From Dioscorea cayenensis subsp. rotundata (Eukaryota; Streptophyta; Magnoliopsida; Dioscoreales; Dioscoreaceae): a stretch of 64,000 nt of DNA. Location of the stretch: NCBI RefSeq assembly GCF_009730915.1, contig NW_024086765.1, forward strand, positions 62,001 through 126,000, in the 5' to 3' direction. A program made the translations under genes and the position numbers. Positions 1 through 14,400 of the stretch are shown here, piece after piece (position 1 is the first letter of the stretch; each line of letters starts with the position of its first letter). The notes below the pieces were generated by a model. That model made no database searches, had not been told where the DNA came from, and saw only the letters and a list, made by a program, of their open reading frames with translations.

Positions 1-2514
1 GAATAATGTATAACTTTGAATAGATGGTTCCCATGAACAATTTCAAAATTTTTGTACCAAACATGGGAATAACATATTCCCTCCATTATATTCAACGGAA
101 TCTTAGATTAATCTCCATACCAAATGCCCCCTATAGGAATATAGAAAGCCTTCAGTAATGGGAATGATTTTGAATGATGTGTACCTAGGAATAAATGATT
201 CCTAGAAATAATTTCATAAGCTTTATACCAACATAGGAATAACACACTCCTTAGTTTTTATTCAAGAGAATCTTAAATTTATCCATGTAGCAAAGATACC
301 CTATGTAGCGAGCCCTTTTTTACTCGACATTCCGATCCTAATTCTGACATTTCAACCCACCATTTACGTGGTTCATAGTTATGCTTTAAACCTAGAGGTT
401 AATCTATGAACCAGTGAGCTAGACTGGTTTAAATAGAAACATGTGAACTGTCTAAGACCGAGCATGTCACGGTTCATTCAAAACCTATACTTGGCTTGAT
501 GGGTTGGGCTCCGAGGGCCGAGTTAACTAACCTTGCCTAGCTCTAGTTGCACAACTTTTATAATTAAAGATTGTATAATGATAATGTGATTGGTGTACAA
601 AATTTATTCGTTGTATTCTTCTTGACAACTGAAAATATGGGAATTTGTTGATTAAAGAAAGTAATTAGTTCTTATTGTTAATTAGTTGAGAATGAAAATA
701 AAATCAGTTCGCATATTTAAAGTATAATGTGGTAAAATGTTTGTTGGTTTATTTATAATTAGTAGTTCCTAATTATAACTAGTTAATTGTTTACTTCATA
801 TGATGAATTCTAGATTTTGGTTAAGTGTTGGTTCACTCATTCACATTTGAGTAAATTAAGATTCCAAACTTATGTATTATAAAAGGTACAAAATTTTATG
901 TATGCATATAATTATACATACATAAAATACATCCAAAATCAATTATGAAATCCATAATTTATAAATAATTTAAATGACATGATTATAGCTTTTATTTCAA
1001 GAAAAAATCTATAAAATGTTTAAGCTTAGAAAAGATTAACTATAGATTTCACTTTAATGTGATAAATATAAAATTTAATTTATCTGGGAAAACTTAATTT
1101 TTATTATTTTTAAAAATTACCTATGAATCCTCTAGTTTGGGGTAAATTTACAAAGTGTCTTTTTCTATTTTATTTGCTCTAAATTGAGAAAAAAAAATAT
1201 TATTTTGTGTAAGGCATGTTTGGATTAGTTTCTGAAATAAATACTTTTTAAATTTGATAAAAAGATTTTTTTTATATAAATGCTTATATAAATAACTTGA
1301 GATGTGTGGATGCTTTGATATCTTAATTTAGAAGTGCTTTTATAATCAAGAAGGTTTTTTTTCTCACAAGGGAGACAAGCGCCACCCCATATGACAAGAT
1401 TGTCAAAAGAATAGGCACGTATTGTTATACACTAATTACATTGGCTTAATGATTCATAGAGATTTGCAATGTAAGGTGAACAAATATGTGGGACAATGAT
1501 GGTTTACCACATGAGCCCCAAAATGATAAATCAAAGGCCATAATACTACAATAGTAAATCTCCCATACCCTGTAATTCTAGAGGGATGGAGAATACGACT
1601 CCTCATAAAGAAGACACAGTGAGCATTAATGTGTGAGCAATGTGTGAACAGTATTATACAACATTTCTTCATTATTGCACAATACTACAACAGCGTTTAT
1701 AGTAGATGGATTCGACCTTTTGTCTTTTCACTAACACATACCTGGTAGACAATGTTTGGCTTTATAATCAAAAAATTGTTTGAATTTTTATTTCTAAAGA
1801 TGCTTTTAAATGAAAATTACTAAACTTTGGTACGATATAGCATTTTACTAATCAAAGGTTTTATTTTGCTCATAGTACTCAATTTTTTTAATAACAAATA
1901 ATTAAATATTTTATTATTATTATTACTATTGGTATAATAATAATTATTAATAATGTCAAGGTTTTTCCACCACACTTTGAATGTTTTCCACTTTAAGATA
2001 AAGGACTATATAGAAATTAACAGCAAATATTTAACAAATATAAAAAAAATGCCTAAAAAAATAAGATATTTCAAAGTTTGAAAAAGTTTTTTCCCCCTGA
2101 AATGAGTTGCTAGACCGCTAAAATAAGTAAGAGCATGCACAATTTTTGATGGAGCTACTAGGAAACAAATGTTGGTGGGGATGGTTTTTTGAGGAATAAA
2201 GAGGAAGAGATTAGAAAGAAAGTAGTGCACCGTCTTCAAGGCGTGGGAAACACTTTCTTTTAGGCTTAATTCGCCTCCATCTAATTTCAAACCTTGGATG
2301 CAAAATGGATTGAATGACGAATTTCCTTTAGGATACAATGAAGACCCTTGAGTATGGTTTGCACTTCCAAACTCAAGCAAAGACAACAATGGCTTTTACA
2401 AAGTGAAAGTTTGCTTCTATCTTTTGTGCACTCAAAGAACAAAGCAAATGAACTTGTGAGGAGTTTGTTTTTCATTCAATTAACTTGAATGATGATAGGA
2501 GATTATTTTTATAA
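1..2514. other. AT-rich intergenic DNA, no gene seen
   Basis: No exon-like reading frame, RNA gene or clear mobile-element terminus was recognised here. Open frames are short and low-complexity. Confidence 0.6.
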
Positions 2515-2700
2515 GAATGAAGTGGTGTTTAGTAAAGAAACACACCACTTCAATAATAAGTGTCATTTAAAAAAACACATCACTTCATTATACCACTTCA
2601 ATAAATAGACACATTATTTCATTAACGAGACACCACTTCATTAAATAGACACACCACTTTACTAATGAGAAACTATTTCATTAATTAGACATCTTTTCAA
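2515..2700. repeat. Imperfect short tandem repeat (caccactt/cattaa motif)
   Basis: A unit of roughly 25-30 bases built around 'acaccacttcattaa...agacac' recurs about six times with substitutions and small indels. It lies in non-coding AT-rich DNA and looks like a degenerate minisatellite. Confidence 0.55.
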
Positions 2701-4504
2701 ATAAAATAAAATAATCATTCATTAATTAATGAAATTACAAATGATAAGCTCTCATTAGTTGTATTACAAGTGGTGTTTATTACATTAATGTCTTTTCATT
2801 TTTAAAATCCTCTCACAACAAAGACCCATATACATGTGGACGCTGCGATCACCTATGCACAATCGCTACTTACAGTACTCCCAGAAGGGTGTTCTCACCC
2901 TCGAATGAAACTCACACACCCTTGAATTGAACTCACACCATTTGTGAAGTATTTTTGCAAAGACCCAAGTATTAATTTACCTATCAATAGTTAGCAAAAT
3001 TTGAGGAAAGTTTTTATCAAAACACCTCCACAACGGATAAGGATTGAAGATGAGTAATATGATCCATCTTTATCTTTTTTTTAAAAGGTTTTTATATGTA
3101 CATTGTAGACCCCTGCACAATCTATATTTAAACCTACTAAGTGTTTATATTAATAATCGAGTTTTTTATTTTTTTTATTTTTTTTATTATTTTTTTTTTT
3201 GTGTGTGTGTAAATACATGCTAATATATGGAGGTGGGCACGGGCTAGTTAACCTGGCCCCTGAGAGTAACCCTGCATGTCCAAGTTGGCCAAAGGCTTAC
3301 CCATAACCAACCAACCTCCTTGGGGCACATCTCAAACCGGTAGGCTGAACACAAACCTCTGGTTCATGGCCAGCCTATCGGGTTTTTAATTTTTTAAAAA
3401 TAAAATTATAAAATGCATTTTTAAAAAATAATTTAATTGGAAAAATCAATAACAAAATTTTACTATGCCTATGACTTCTTTTATAGGCAATTGCCATGTT
3501 ATTTTCTTTAGGTTAGTCTCTATGTGGTACTAAATTTGAATACTATAAGGTTTACTTATTGTTTATATAATTTAGTAAAGGAACGCTATTAATAAAAAAA
3601 ATTGTTGTTGTATTGGCTAAAGTATTATTGTTATAAAAATGATGCCATGAGTTTTTAACTAAAATGATAATAATTTTTTTTCAAAAAAAAAATTTTTTTT
3701 TGAAATTCAAAAATATTTTAAGATAGTTTCATATAAATCCCAATAATTAAAAAAACTTTATAGTTATCCATTCATTTTTTTTAATTACTTATTATGGCAT
3801 ATTTTTGTAATATTTTTAAAACCAGATATTAGTTGAAGAGGGATTAAATGTAAATCTTTTTAAAATTCATTTGATTGAAAAACATCATTAGGCAGTGCGC
3901 GAATTGAAGATATCTTACTAATGAGAAATTTATTCTTCTATAAAAAAAAACATTCATATATAGAAATGATAAATCTACAAATTCTTTTTTAAATAATAAT
4001 GGTTTTTCCCTAACGAGATAGTTGTTAACATTAACTCATAGTGAATATATTTATTCTAATTTAGACTTCTTTTAATAAAATATATTGTTAACGTGAAAAT
4101 GGTTAAAAAAATGTATAATTAAAGGAGTTCTTTTATAAATTACTTGAAAACTTTATTATTAAATTAACGAAAAAAAATTCAAGTTAATTATTTGTTAATC
4201 ATGATTTCAAATAATGTTATGATTTTAAGTCCATAATTGTTTTAAAAAACACAATATTCTAGAAATTCCATTAAAAATACACAAAAATTATTGTAAAAAT
4301 ATTTACGATTTTAAATAAATAATATATTTATACTAGCACACACCATTAAAATTAAATTATGTTGTTTTGTATAACAATATTTTTCTTTATGAATAGTTTT
4401 GCATAAATTTCATTCATTTTAAATAATATAAATAATAGGGGTAAATAATAGTTATAAAAATAATGTATTTTAATTGTAAAGGATAGTTATTTTTAGTAGT
4501 AATT
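2701..4504. other. AT-rich intergenic DNA
   Basis: No gene was seen. A T-rich tract followed by a short GT run lies near 3150-3210. A more GC-rich patch at about 3230-3370 may be an old repeat but shows no defined ends. Confidence 0.55.
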
Positions 4505-4665
4505 CATCACCAACTATTTGTAGTTCACTTGGTTAGAAGTTCTCAACACCATCAAGAGCTTGGGTTCAATTCATGGCCAAAGCATGAGTGTTATGGGTGT
4601 TTTGACCAACTCGATTTACATGGATTTATTTAGCTTGAACATCAAATCGTTTTTTTTTTATCTGT
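4505..4665 (+). mobile_element. Probable tRNA-derived SINE
   Basis: The sequence TAGTTCACTTGG at 4521-4532 resembles an RNA polymerase III A box. GGTTCAATTCA at 4563-4573 resembles a B box. They are about 30 bases apart, as in tRNA-derived SINEs. The stretch sits in AT-rich DNA and ends in a T-run near 4650-4660. I did not find a convincing target-site duplication, so the limits are approximate. Confidence 0.45.
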
Positions 4666-7600
4666 CATTTTTTAACATCAAGAAATATTTATTATTTTTT
4701 TTTCCAAAATAAATTATGGGTAATTTTAGAAAAATAACTAATTTTTTATTAAATTATGTGAAACAATCAACTTTTTTGGTATGTAAGATTCAGTTATTGA
4801 CGACAGATAAAAAGAAACGAAGAGAGTAAATAATTTTAAAAAAAAATTGTTTGCATTCTCTGCTGGAGTTAATATACAGCAATTACCCATGATTTGTGTG
4901 CACGTAAACAATTAAAAAATAGCAATAATAATATACAAATAAAATCTAAAAATTATATATTCGCTTCATTATGCCTTTTAAAATGAGTGCTCGTCTGTCA
5001 CCGAGAGAAAGACCCTCACGCGTTTATTTTTTATACGTATGGTACACCTTAACCTTTTTATCCAATAAATATGGTTTATTTATTTGTATATAATTATTCG
5101 AGATAAATTGAAATATATTTTTAATTCAATTTCCATTGGGCAGCTTGTGAAAATTCAAAACTGCAAAGACACATTATATTTGTACTTCTTTGGACTAGAC
5201 TTTCTAGAATTAGTTTAATCCCAGATTAAACCATAATCCTGCATTTCATATGGACTAGCTTACTTCTAGATTAAAACTCAAATGTAAAAATAATATGATA
5301 ATTTTAAAATTATAATTTGAAACAATATATAACTGATTCATAAATAAAAAAAGAAACATTTTCTTGAACGGAAACATTTTCTTGAACGACCATGGACCTG
5401 CAAAATAGTTCCATTGATCTAATATCAATGAAGAAACTATGATGTGATTTATCAAATTTACCAACTTGTTAACAATTTGAAAACAAAATTCCTCATCAAA
5501 GACGATGGCTGATTGTCAAGGTAATAAGACCGACTTCATCGCCATGGCCACCGATGATGAAGAGCTCAGAGAAGTCCGACTTCAACTTTTCTAGTCAGCA
5601 GTGGAGACCTTGAGTGATAATTAACCTGCATTTCTGATAATTTCCAACTTACAGGCCCAGAGGAGACATCTTACTAACAATGTTGGAGTAATTTCAGTGC
5701 GGCAAATATCATCTGAGCCAAAGAACATGACTACATTTAAGATAAACAGACGATGATAAGTAAGAAGAAATGAAAAGAGAGTTGCAATTAAAAAAAAAAA
5801 TCAACTTGTAATTGATTAATAGTTTATAGATTTCTTTTGCTTGTCATAAGGGTATGTACAATATAAATTTCAGTGTAAAGCATCTACAATATTTTCCAAT
5901 TCCTTTTTTCTTTAAAAAAAAAGTAAAAAAATGTCATCCAAGAAAATAGCATTACTACAATAAAGACAAACAGCTGATGATAAGTAAGAACTACAAAGGT
6001 CTTAAAATATATCAACTTGTAAGAGATTAAGATTAAGATGTATAGATAGAGCTCTTTCATTTGTCAATAAGGGCACACAAAGTTCTGACTAGAACTATCT
6101 CAGGAAGTTCTAGTGTTTTCCATTTTTTTGGGCATAGTAAATGTCATCCAAGTCAAACAGCTTTATTGCAAAGAGAGTTGGACTCAAAACAATCACACAT
6201 GATATCTTGTGAGATATCAGAATGCATAGTTTCTTAAATTTGTCACAGGGCCTCTACAAGAAAATTTCGAGTTCAAAGGCATCAAAAAAATTAATTTTAG
6301 CCATCTCATGACAAGCTAGTTTCCGTTTTTCCCCCTAAAGAAGTTAAGTACGTGGCTTCTATTTAAAAGGGGAGTAATTTGAACTATCATAATGCTACAC
6401 AAAACAAATAAACAATGGCATTCAGGCCTAGAATGTTTTCATTACCATTACAAACCTCTAGCTTGCACCCAACTAGATTCTGGAGCTGAGACCTTTCAGT
6501 TAAGAAAGGACCATCCCTCTGCTTAACGCTACTTATTCAACCAACTAATTAGCTTCTCTGTGGTGATCAGTTCTGAGCTACACTTGCAATGCCCTAAATT
6601 CATGATATATCCAATCTAAAGTAACAGTGAGTTCCACAAAAAACTAGAAATTTTCATGATGAGTAGGAAATCAGTCTCCGTCCAACGTTATATAAATATA
6701 GTTTTAATCTTCTATGCAACTTTGCCGCCTAAGGGTAACCTCAAATCAATTTTCACTAATGTTAAGAAAAAAACAGGTTATTGGAGGTTATCCTACACCA
6801 TTTTTAAATTGAAGATTGCGCTCCCAACACAACATCATTCGTTCTGATTGTACTTTGTTTCTACCAAGGGACGGAAAACCCACCATTTTAGCAATAATTA
6901 CAAAAACAACAGGAGAATTGCTCAAAGTCGTAAAGTAGTACTTGCATTCTTGTTTATAACAACTGAACTAGAGGTGAATGCATAAAGTAGGATACTGGTA
7001 GGTGTGCTTGCACTCTTTTTGGGTGCCTTTGAAAGAGGACTAGGGGCCTTCACACTTTAAATTCATAGCAAATCAAAACTAACAGAATTTAAGTCTAAGC
7101 CTCAGAGTCACCCATAATGGCAGAGGCAATAATCAAACTTTATGCATAATATTGTGTCCATCTCTTTCTCAACAGTAAACAAAGGAGATTTCTTTCTCGC
7201 ACTAGGACAGTGAACACCCAATGGTATTTGCAAAGAGAGGAATTACTCTCACAGCATTCAGTCCTTCAAAACTTTCTTCCACGAAAATGAAAAAATAATC
7301 CTCAATTTCCAAGAAATCAAACCAAAACGAGATAAACTTGAGCGATTTATAGTGAACCACCAACCATGAAGATCATTACAGCAATCATCAAAGATTAGAA
7401 GGAAAATGTGCATAAGAGACTCTGATTCACAAAAATCATATCAGTACTATCTTAAAAGTTCCCCGATTCTCTGATCCTACTGGAAAGATCTTGAAAATGT
7501 TCACAGGTGCATCCTCATGGTTTATAATAATAAAAATATGAAAGGCGAAGTAGCATGTCTTCAGATTCAAAGCTAATAGAATTAGGTTGGGAATAGTCAT

Positions 7601-8651
7601 TTCCAGATACAGGGGAGAAGTGATCATAATTGTTAGTATAACAGGAATTTAGAAAAGTTTCATGTTTTCACATGTGAACTTCTACAACTTATTTCCTCCC
7701 TAAGAATCTCATATTTCTCTGAGAAACACTTGTATAGCTTTCACTTGCAAGAAGATATGGCATAAAATCAAGCAATTGCCATATATGAGATGTATGAGCA
7801 TTTTAACTGGCTTATATCTTCTCCATGCTATTTTCTAATGCCTATTACCTGAACTCTCCGCGATAATATGGGGATATAGACTAAAAAATCTAAATGTTTT
7901 AAGCATGAAAAAAGCACACACACACACACACTAGAAAAGAGAAAGAGAAAAGGAAAGATATAAAATAGTTAAAAGGGAAAACGAATGATGGCACCTTTGG
8001 AAAGTTAGAGGAAACAAGTAGAAAAAGCATAAATTGTTTAATGTTTCGGATTCAATCTCTTGCTATTAAGAAGCTCTAGAAATACCTTCGACTTCTCTGG
8101 TTTGAGAGTTTTCGCAGTAATATACACCACTGGTATGATCAATAAAACAAAACGATGCGAACAACCTAGTCATATTGGTAGGAATGTAAACTAATTAAAA
8201 AAAGAAATAAAGAAATAAACTAGATGAAATGTGGCATAATCAGCAAAAATGAAGCATCAGCTTGACAATTAACATTGAGGACAAAGCAGCTGATTAAACT
8301 GCAAATTCTAAGGGACAGGGAAAATCCTACCCTACTAATGGAAGGCAATTATAAGTCTCCAAAGCACAGCCAGAAATCAAAACGAAAACTAAGTACCTGT
8401 GTTCCCACTGAATCATATCCAGCTTCTGAAATTAAGTCCCTCTTTTCAAAATTTGGATACTTAAACTCAACACTCCATACAGAAGTAATCTTTAGCACCG
8501 AAATCCGACAAACTTCATTAGCAAAAGCTCATCAAGCTTCATTTCATGTACTTCAAATGCAATCCTCCGAGATCATCACCACAACAGTCTTTGATTTATA
8601 AATCATCACGAACAACACCCAAGAACCGATGTATCACAATCTTCTACATCC
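4666..8651. other. Intergenic DNA, no gene recognised
   Basis: No supported gene was found. A CA dinucleotide run lies at about 7915-7931. The part from about 5.5 kb onward is somewhat less AT-rich and may hold transcribed or old genic flank of the broken PORR gene, but no exon could be assigned. Confidence 0.5.
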
Positions 8652-9443
8652 TCACTCAACGATCTCGGATTCAACCCCAGAACCAGATTCACTGCCCTTA
8701 TCATCTTCCTCTGCATCACCATTATCATCCCCCAAATAACTATCTCATGCCACCACCACTACTAAATCCATCCCCTCTTCCCATGCTCAACATCCTGTCA
8801 AAATTTGCCTTCCTGGGCTCATCAGCACCAGCTCCCCAAGCTTTCTTTTTGCAAGATATAACTCATTAGGTTCTATCAACTCCCCCATCCAGCAAGCCTC
8901 CCTCAGGAACACAGTGCGAAGCTTCCCCTGGTTTGATACATAGAAAATCACCCGATATGCAGAAACAATAACTCCTTGAGCTTCTTCGGCAGCCCCATTG
9001 CCTCTCTGAACTGAGCGATCCTCTCCAACGTCATCTTCTTCTCCATAGTAAGCGATATGAACTCATTTATCATTGCCACCACCCGCTTCTCCACCCTCTT
9101 CTGCGCCTCCAGCGACCAGAGATCATAACCAGAGACGTCCTCATAAGGAGACCAATAAGGCAGCCGCTGCCACTTCCATACGGCGATCCGGTATTACTTT
9201 CCGATCTTGAAGCCAGGGGCAAATTGACGGTGAAGGAGAAGCGGAGGTCCTCGGCATCGCCGCCGCGCGATGGCGCAGACAGTGAGGTCGGGACCGTCGG
9301 GGGTGGGAGATGATGATCTCTTGAAGCTTGAGAGCGCGGCGGACCTTGTTCGGGATCTCCATGTGGTCTTCAAAGGCGTGATCGCGGAGGCGCTGGAGCT
9401 TCTTCGGAATTAAGGTTGATTGAGAGAAGGAGCGCGCGATCAC
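8652..9443 (-). pseudogene. Broken PORR-domain (plant organelle RNA recognition) gene
   Basis: Read on the minus strand, this GC-rich block gives pieces of a PORR protein, a plant family of mitochondrial and plastid RNA-binding proteins that promote group II intron splicing. The pieces, in order, are MEIPNKVRRALKLQEII, then VWKWQRLPYWSPYEDVSGYD, then RVEKRVVAMINEFISLTMEK, AQFREAMGLPKKLKE, LRTVFLREACWMGELIEP and NELYLAKRK, followed by an acidic tail ending in TGA at 8654-8652. They lie in different frames. A one-base loss near 9215, an in-frame TAA at 9196-9194, and shifts near 8950-8975 and 8812 break the frame. The family is usually 350-450 residues long; here the N-terminal half of the domain is eroded. 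The call of PORR family rests on the order of motifs; the exact member is unknown. The GC content is far above that of both flanks, as is normal for intron-poor PORR genes. Confidence 0.72.
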
Positions 9444-11493
9444 GGCGGTTGTTAATTGCCGGAGGATCGCCGGCGGAACTGATGTTGATTAAGAGATGGA
9501 AGCAATCACTGTAGTAGCATTACTGCGTTTCCTTATTGTGGTTTATTTGTATAGAAGCCCCTAAAGCTTTAAAATTATAAATCAGTCCCTTAAAGAAAGA
9601 AACAAATCACTGGCCCTAAAGATTTGATAATTATAATAAAGTTTTTTTTTTCCCTAAAAATTTATTCAATTACGTCTATACAATTCAATAAAACACTCTC
9701 TCATAGTATCTTTTAATTTTGATTTGTATCTTTTTATTATATTTTTAACAACTCAAGATGTATGTAATTATGGAGCTAATATCGTAATATACTTATATTA
9801 CTTATGTCCATTATTCAATAGGCCCCGATTATTAGCATTCTGATTAAACACCACAAAAGAAAATAACTCTTGAGACATTTTTTTTTTTAATATTACAAAA
9901 AAAAATTTATTTATTAAAATAAGCAAATCTAAAAAAAAAAAATTACACCAAGAATTTCAGAGAAAAGTACCACAAATCTTGTTGCTTGTTTAATTTATCA
10001 TTAGCTAACTGTAACCTTTCCTTTTAATTCAAACCAAAAAAAATAAAAAAACCATTTTTCACATGACTTAATAAACTATATATTTATATGATAACAACTA
10101 CCATTTATTAATGTGCAAATATTGGTCATAATCTCTTCTATTATAAGCTAAGAATCAAATCTTTATCTTATTAACCAATGAAATGGCATTGAACAAAATT
10201 TAAAGCTTGATTAAGAAGAATTTATGGACTCATAAGGCATTTATTGTTGCTTGTTTTTCCTTCAATTTTTACTGATGTAGAACAAGTAGGAACTGGTTTT
10301 CCATTCATTCAAATTTCAGACAAAACAAGAAGATCAAGAGGTAAATTTTCTTACAACTTGGATAAAATGTTCCCAATATGCCGCACGAGCTCATACAAAT
10401 CAATCACTGAACATCCCCAAATATAATACATAACAAGGCGGTAGTAAACCAAGAGGCTATCATTCTCCCAAATATAAGCAAGCGGTGAATAAGCGCTTCA
10501 ATTAAACCACCCTTTCAAAATTTTACAAGTTCAAGATCACAAAGATTGGTATACTAAAAAGTCATGTAAAAGTTATCACCACACCACTAATTATAGGCAT
10601 CAAGTTGCCCCAAGCCACTAATGATGGACATCAAGTCTTTATGCACATATAAATGGCAAGATTAATTTCATCAACTTCATCATGTGAATGGTTTAAAAGG
10701 GACAGCTACTTGCACAAAAAAACAGATCATTGTACATTCATAAAAGTTTGTACCTAACAGAACAACTTCAATGTGAAACTCAAGATTGAAATGTATGAAG
10801 CAACAAAATTAAATTATCCTGGAAAACCTTGATTTATATCCTGGCATAGAACTACATTACTACAATCAAATTCAGCACCTTCATTCACATAAATATTTGG
10901 AAGATATCAGCATTGTTCACACCCACTTAGGCCTAAAATCACAAATTTCATTCAATATTTATAAACATAAAAATCTATAAGATCCTTTAGGCATCATCAT
11001 CAAGCCCTTCTATAGGGAAAGGAAAATTGGCATCTCTCATAACACATGCACTGGTTTTAAGGAATCAAATTCTCCAACAAACAATTTATTCTCTCAATTT
11101 ATTGGTAACACTGCAAAACCAAGTTCAATCTTGAGACAACTCTTAAATAAAAATAATTCCCGCAACAAAATTCAATAGAGGATAAACAAGCCAGATCCAT
11201 TGAAATGTAAATCCAAAAATCACAAAACCCTACAAATCACACTAGAGGATCAAATAAAATGTAAAATAAATAAATAAACACCACAAAAAGTAATGCTTGA
11301 ATCTATTGTTACAGCATACAAAGATTTCACCCAAAATAAAATTCCAGGAATTGTAGAAACAAAAATGAAACTTTGTGGAGTATTAGATGTTGTGATCTTC
11401 CTGGTATTCGTGCCCTTTGCATAGACTTGCTGCAAATCTGGACAATTGCAGGATGAGACATTGCCCAAAAAGACAAGTTCATTCAATTAAATA
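9444..11493. other. Intergenic DNA including the NOL10 3' flank
   Basis: No exon was recognised. The part nearest 11493 lies just past the NOL10 stop codon and probably includes its 3' untranslated region on the minus strand. The rest is AT-rich with long A and T runs at about 9640-9650 and 9880-9940. Confidence 0.55.
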
Positions 11494-14400
11494 TCATCGC
11501 GGAACTTTACCCCGGCCTCTTCCTCGACCTCTACCCCCACCTCTACCTCCATGCTTTACCCTAGCAAGGAACTCTGATTTGTCTAGCTTCAAGCCAAGAG
11601 GACGTATGCCCCGGCGCAGCTTTCCATCTTGAGGCTCCTCATTGTCATCTTGTTTCTTTGAACATCTCCTAGGTACAAATGATATTTCCCGTGAACCACC
11701 AGGTCCAAATCTCACCACATCATGCTTAGTAAAAGATTGCTGCTGTTGGAGAGCGGCTACTCTCTCACCAAGTGGGAGGGCATCCTCCTTCACAAGAGAT
11801 ACTTGGTTCATGAATGCTTCAGCATGGCGCTCATCCCTGACTTCATACAACCTGCAAGTTCAGTGATTTTTTTTTTTAAATATATTTATCTCACCAAATA
11901 GTGTCAGTGAAAAATTAAGCTAACCTTAGATCATATATTAATTTTCATTTTTAATAAATAATGATGTACCCATGTGCATAATGAATCCCTTACCTCACAC
12001 GTTTGGAATTCTTCTTTTCTTCCTCCTTATCTTTCTCAAAATCATCTTCTGAAGTTGCCAGACCTTCAGAATCACTGTTTCCTTCATCATCCTGCAAGAT
12101 TGGCTCGAAGTGTTCCTCAATTAAGGATGGGCGCTTCTTGGTAGCTTGCTGTGCTAGAGGATGCAGGGAGAGATACTCAGCTGACTGCTCATCTATTTCA
12201 AAGTCCTGCAGAGAATGTAAATTTATACAATAAAAGTGACCAAGAATGATACAACCCCACACACAGGTGAAATGGGAAATATACCTTATCCTCAAACATT
12301 GCCTTAAAACGTTCATCCCGCAAGATATCACTAGTTAACCCTTTGTTTTTCTTTTTCTTTATGGTACCTTCACCAACATTTTCTTGTTCAGCTTGTTTGG
12401 TTTCTTCATTTTCAAGTAGGTGGGCAGCAAGAAGCCTGTTAACTTTAGGTAATTTCCTCTTGATCTACGAAAGAGAAACGAGAAACCAATAAGATTAGGA
12501 AAAAAAACAAAAAAGATGACGCAAAGTAGGAACTTACAGTAATACGAGAAGCACGTTCAGCTTCTATCTTCTCCTGCTTTCGCTTCTCCATGTAGGCATC
12601 ATATGCAAAAGGATCAGCCAATGCTTGAGCCTGCAAATCAAACATTAAAACAGTCATTTACTTTATAATCAAGTCAAACAACAAAACCAATCATCAGACA
12701 ATAAAAAACAAATATATACCTAGAGAATGAAATGAACTAGAAAGAAGTAATCGGTAACATAAGAGAAAACATGATACTTTTATGTAGCTAGGTAATATTC
12801 TCTTATGCCATTGTGATTCTCTTTACATTTTATTCCTCTTTGTTCATATGATACTTTTAAGTAGCTTGGTAATATCCTCTTTATTCTCTTCCTGGTCCTT
12901 TGGCATCATACATACAATTGTCATATGAGGATTGTCCTTCCTTCATTCTTCACTTCTAAAATTTGCCATAGACATCCATGCCACACCATAAGCAAAAGTT
13001 CCTAACTTCACTTTTCAGCTAGTTACATTACATAGTTTTCTAATAGTCCCACAAACTTATCGAATGAAGTACAAGTCGCCCTATCATAAATAATTTTGTT
13101 TGTGCTAAGAATCACCTATGAACCTCCAAATGGATGATGCCAAGAGTCAGCCAATTGAAAGGATATGCTCATCACTTTTTCCAAAATTGACTGACCTTCA
13201 TGTTAATAACTAGAACACAACCAAGACAACACCTTCTTCAAAGGATAAACCTTAAACATAGCTTCAGCTTAGCTAACAAAATATGCTAATTTCGAGGGAA
13301 ACCACAGATGTATAAATAAAGTTAAAAGTTTAAAATGAGAAAGCAATGATTTACCTTTTTATATAGTCTATAGTCTATAAAGAACCCATGCATATAGGCT
13401 CTCAAGAGGTTGCTTCCTATCAAATGTGTCAAATTCAACTGTTCAATATCCTTTTTAGTTAAGAACTTGTAGTCATCATATATGCTCGTCAGTGATCCTT
13501 CTTCCATTTCTTCCTGTATCCAGTGAGAAACAACATAAAATAATGATCTTAAAGACAAAACTGTAATCTTGAGGTGTATAATTAATAGTAACTAGGGAAA
13601 ACAGCAAACCGTTAAGTTTTCAAGGTACGAGCACCACTTGGGGGCTGGTCCTAAAGCAGGTATGAAATAAACTGGTATCTGGCTGCAATCCAAAGCAGCC
13701 AAAAGCAAGCCACTTTCGCGAAACAAACAAACATCATTGATTGCTCCTGTACTTGGCTCAATACTGGTCATATTATCTCCCTGGAAGAAGGTGAAGAACA
13801 AGATATAGCACAAATTGCTACTATGTTAATATATTTTCAAAGAAAATACAAATACAACTGAATTTAAAAAGGACCATGATATACAAAAGATTTAAATAAA
13901 GAAAGAAATCGGTGAACTATAGGGCATAAACCAAAAAGAAAGTTCAAAGAGAATTAAACTCCACCACCCAGAAATTTCACATACGAATTACTTAAACTAC
14001 TCACCGTTTCAGGATCCCAAATCCTGATAACATGGCAATCTGTACTGATCATTTTTGGTTCTGCAGAATTAAGTGTTTGATGCCACTTAATATCCAATAT
14101 AGGACTACCATACCTACAACAAAAGCAACAAGTTGGTATAAGCAGAATTTAAGCATCATGCTCTCTTCCCTAATAATCCATCCAAACATTTACAATATTA
14201 AATAAGGAACAAACACTTACATGTGATCCTTGATCCTAACAGGATTAGACATACGCATGTCATATATTAATATCTGCATAAGATCTTAAAGTAAGACAGG
14301 TTTGAGGAAATAATAATACAGGCAATTATCATGAATGAAAACAAAAGTAATTTTAAGTACATAAAGATAAAATTTTGGGGAATGGGATGACTGCAGTGAG

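Noticed and set aside
5505..5594. A 29-codon plus-strand frame (MADCQGNKTDFIAMATDDEE...) followed by an intron-like stretch
   Set aside because: It is too short, matches no family I know, and no downstream exon could be linked to it.
8275..8869. Two plus-strand open frames of about 108 codons
   Set aside because: The second lies on the opposite strand of the PORR remnant and is its shadow. The first shows no exon signals or family resemblance.
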